Assembly: GCA_947581635.1 (NCBI GenBank)
Contig: CANPVE010000007.1
Span: forward strand, 58,631 to 122,630
Direction of reading: 5' to 3'
Source of the DNA: an uncultured Clostridia bacterium
GTDB taxonomy: Bacteria; Bacillota; Clostridia; Oscillospirales; Acutalibacteraceae
Length of the DNA: 64,000 nt
Position numbers and translations under genes: made by a program. The notes below the pieces were generated by a model, which did not search any database, was not told the DNA's origin, and saw only the letters and a list, made by a program, of their open reading frames with translations. Shown here one piece after another: positions 63,026-64,000 of this stretch (its first letter is position 1; each line of letters begins with the position of its first letter).

Positions 63026-63382
63026 TCAGCCCTCATTATTATCAAGCCCGGTTCTGCGGATTTTGACGGCTGTGCATATCACCTCGAAGATTTTGGGTGA
63101 AATCAGCGAGGTATCCGCAATGTCGCTTATCGACAGGAAGTCCGTATTGAAATACATATCCTTCGCTGCGCAGTAGAGTGTGTAGGCATTTTCGGTAATC
63201 ACATTCAGCTTTACTCCATCAAAATCAATTCTGTTCTGCTCAATGTGACGTTGCATGATCTGCCACAGTTTGTTGTCTGCTGTGAGAAGATACATTGCTG
63301 CAATCAAGACTCGATTGCTTTTGTCCTTCTTCTTTACAGCCTTTTCAAATATCGTTTTGTGCTGTTGACTTTTGTAGTTCAT
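63026..63382 (-). CDS. DUF6075-like protein, first gene of the conjugation operon
   Basis: 118 residues, helical: HKTIFEKAVKKKDKSNRVLIAAMYLLTADNKLWQIM, DFLSISDIADTSLISPKIFEVICTAVKI. Good SD (CAGGAGG). It stands just behind a leader terminator, so it is the first gene of the ~26-kb reverse operon. Function unknown. Confidence 0.72.
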   Translation of the reverse strand: MNYKSQQHKTIFEKAVKKKDKSNRVLIAAMYLLTADNKLWQIMQRHIEQNRIDFDGVKLNVITENAYTLYCAAKDMYFNTDFLSISDIADTSLISPKIFEVICTAVKIRRTGLDNNEG

Positions 63383-63412
63383 ATTCTGTACCTCCTGAAA
63401 TTTTTATTGTAA

Positions 63413-63476
63413 AATAAAAAAGCCGACCGTTTTTTTGATAACTCAATCTCATTGAATCATCGTTAAACGATCGGCT
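63413..63476 (-). terminator. Leader terminator of the conjugation operon
   Basis: Reverse strand: 12-bp stem AGCCGATCGTTT/AAACGGTCGGCT (63465-63476 with 63421-63432, one mismatch/G-T) followed by T6, ending ~30 bases before the first ribosome site. A second hairpin (CATAGATA/TATCTATATG, ~63499-63521) lies upstream. Confidence 0.7.
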
Positions 63477-63659
63477 TGTCGGTCAAATAAAAAAGGCGCA
63501 TAGATATTTCTATCTATATGCACGATTTAAAGTTGTATTTAATTTTGAGTATTCAAGGGGGGCATATACTTGCTTACGAGAGTTCATATCCCAAAATCGG
63601 CTTAAAACACCCGAATGCATCTACGGTAAGCCTGTTATGTTTTTTGCCCCTGAAAATGA

Positions 63660-63685
63660 CGAAAACCCCGAAGAATTCGGGGTTT
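63660..63685 (-). terminator. Terminator of the tRNA cluster
   Basis: Perfect stem AAACCCCGAA/TTCGGGGTTT (63663-63672 with 63676-63685) followed by T4 on the reverse strand, 33 bases after the tRNA-Trp 3' end. Confidence 0.8.
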
Positions 63686-63717
63686 ATCGTTGTTGCATCT
63701 TTTTTGTGCAACCTTTC

Positions 63718-63740
63718 TGGCAGGGGCAGTAAGACTTGAA
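63718..63740 (-). repeat. Right copy of att core within tRNA-Trp
   Basis: The 23 bases shared with 13573-13595; the element lies on the low-coordinate side of the tRNA 3' end, leaving the tRNA intact. Confidence 0.8.
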
Positions 63741-63793
63741 CTCACGGCACGCGGTTTTGGAGACCGCTGCTCTACCAACTGAGCTATGCCCCT
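63718..63793 (-). tRNA. trnW: tRNA-Trp (CCA anticodon)
   Basis: 76 nt, cloverleaf complete: AGGGGCA acceptor pairing with TGCCCCT, anticodon loop CTCCAAA with anticodon CCA, GTTCAAGTC T-arm, encoded 3' CCA at 63718-63720. Its last 23 bases recur at 13573-13595, marking it as the integration target. Confidence 0.96.
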
Positions 63794-63799
63794 AAACAA

Positions 63800-63876
63800 T
63801 GGTGGGCCATCAGGGACTCGAACCCCGGACCAACCGGTTATGAGCCGGTTGCTCTAACCAACTGAGCTAATGGCCC
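63800..63876 (-). tRNA. tRNA with CAU anticodon (Met or lysidine-type Ile)
   Basis: 77 nt with encoded CCA; acceptor GGGCCAT/ATGGCCC, anticodon loop CTCATAA. Elongator Met and Ile2 cannot be told apart from this sequence alone. Confidence 0.93.
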
Positions 63877-63923
63877 AGATTCAAATTGAGCCACCGCATA
63901 AAAGTTACGGCGGCTCAATGAAC

Positions 63924-63999
63924 TGGCTCCCCAAGTTGGACTCGAACCAACGACCCTGCGGTTAACAGCCGCATGCTCTACCGACTGAGCTATTGAGGA
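63924..63999 (-). tRNA. trnN: tRNA-Asn (GUU anticodon)
   Basis: 76 nt; acceptor TCCTCAA/TTGGGGA, anticodon loop CTGTTAA, encoded CCA at 63924-63926. First base at 63999, so the whole gene is in the window. Confidence 0.95.
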
Positions 64000-64000
64000 A

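Overview
The window looks like a low-to-mid GC gut-type Clostridia genome, probably Ruminococcaceae/Oscillospiraceae (genus Ruminococcus is a guess). Grounds: FabK-type enoyl reductase next to acpP, KtrAB-type potassium uptake, Shine-Dalgarno (SD) AGGAGG sites, sigma-A promoters, and a Firmicutes conjugative element with MobP relaxase, PrgI, class B sortase and SpaA-type adhesin. No species can be fixed from sequence alone.

Layout. 1-735: end of a fatty-acid synthesis operon (acpP-fabK, reverse). 1.07-7.1 kb: forward two-component system plus a small membrane peptide, then a lipoprotein and a two-permease/one-ATPase ABC transporter; both transcription units carry the same 11-bp-phased TTACAA direct repeat upstream, so the regulator probably controls itself and the transporter. 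7.1-9.45 kb: ktrA/ktrB potassium uptake with a broken kdpE remnant beside them. 10.0-13.3 kb: three small reverse genes, each with its own near-identical promoter and each followed by a degenerate IS3-type repeat with a terminator: a cassette-like array.

13.57-63.72 kb: an island of about 50 kb bounded by a 23-bp direct repeat of the 3' end of tRNA-Trp (intact copy at 63718-63793). It is composite. 13.6-24.0 kb carries an SF3 helicase, a resolvase, a stand-alone tyrosine recombinase, regularly spaced iteron-like repeats, a decayed primase/Rep gene, an excisionase and a tyrosine integrase. 24.0-26.0 kb holds an AAA ATPase/TOPRIM pair likely to act in defence. 26.2-30.2 kb holds three overlapping serine recombinase genes, the middle one without a catalytic domain. 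30.3-37.5 kb is AT-rich cargo: MazF with a small partner, a sigma factor, a possible structured RNA, a secreted caspase-fold protein, a lipoprotein, and a PadR/HAAS/secreted-protein operon. 37.5-63.4 kb is a nearly unbroken reverse-strand conjugation module: entry genes and anti-restriction (ArdA, Dcm, Dam, SpoVG), surface adhesin, VirB2/TrbL/PrgI/VirB4/NlpC mating apparatus, sortase, an amidoligase-GGCT pair, a candidate oriT, relaxase and accessory protein, a TOPRIM protein, and the TraG/VirD4 coupling protein. The coupling gene is interrupted by a complete 2.5-kb group II intron; removing 39251-41780 restores its frame exactly.

The window ends with a tRNA cluster (Trp, CAU, Asn). Main points to follow up: four genes whose best SD site points to an AUA or AUU start, the cassette array with repeated promoters, the 31-bp-phased iterons, a hairpin-tail repeat with a conserved C-A mismatch, and the unidentified secreted protease-like gene cluster.
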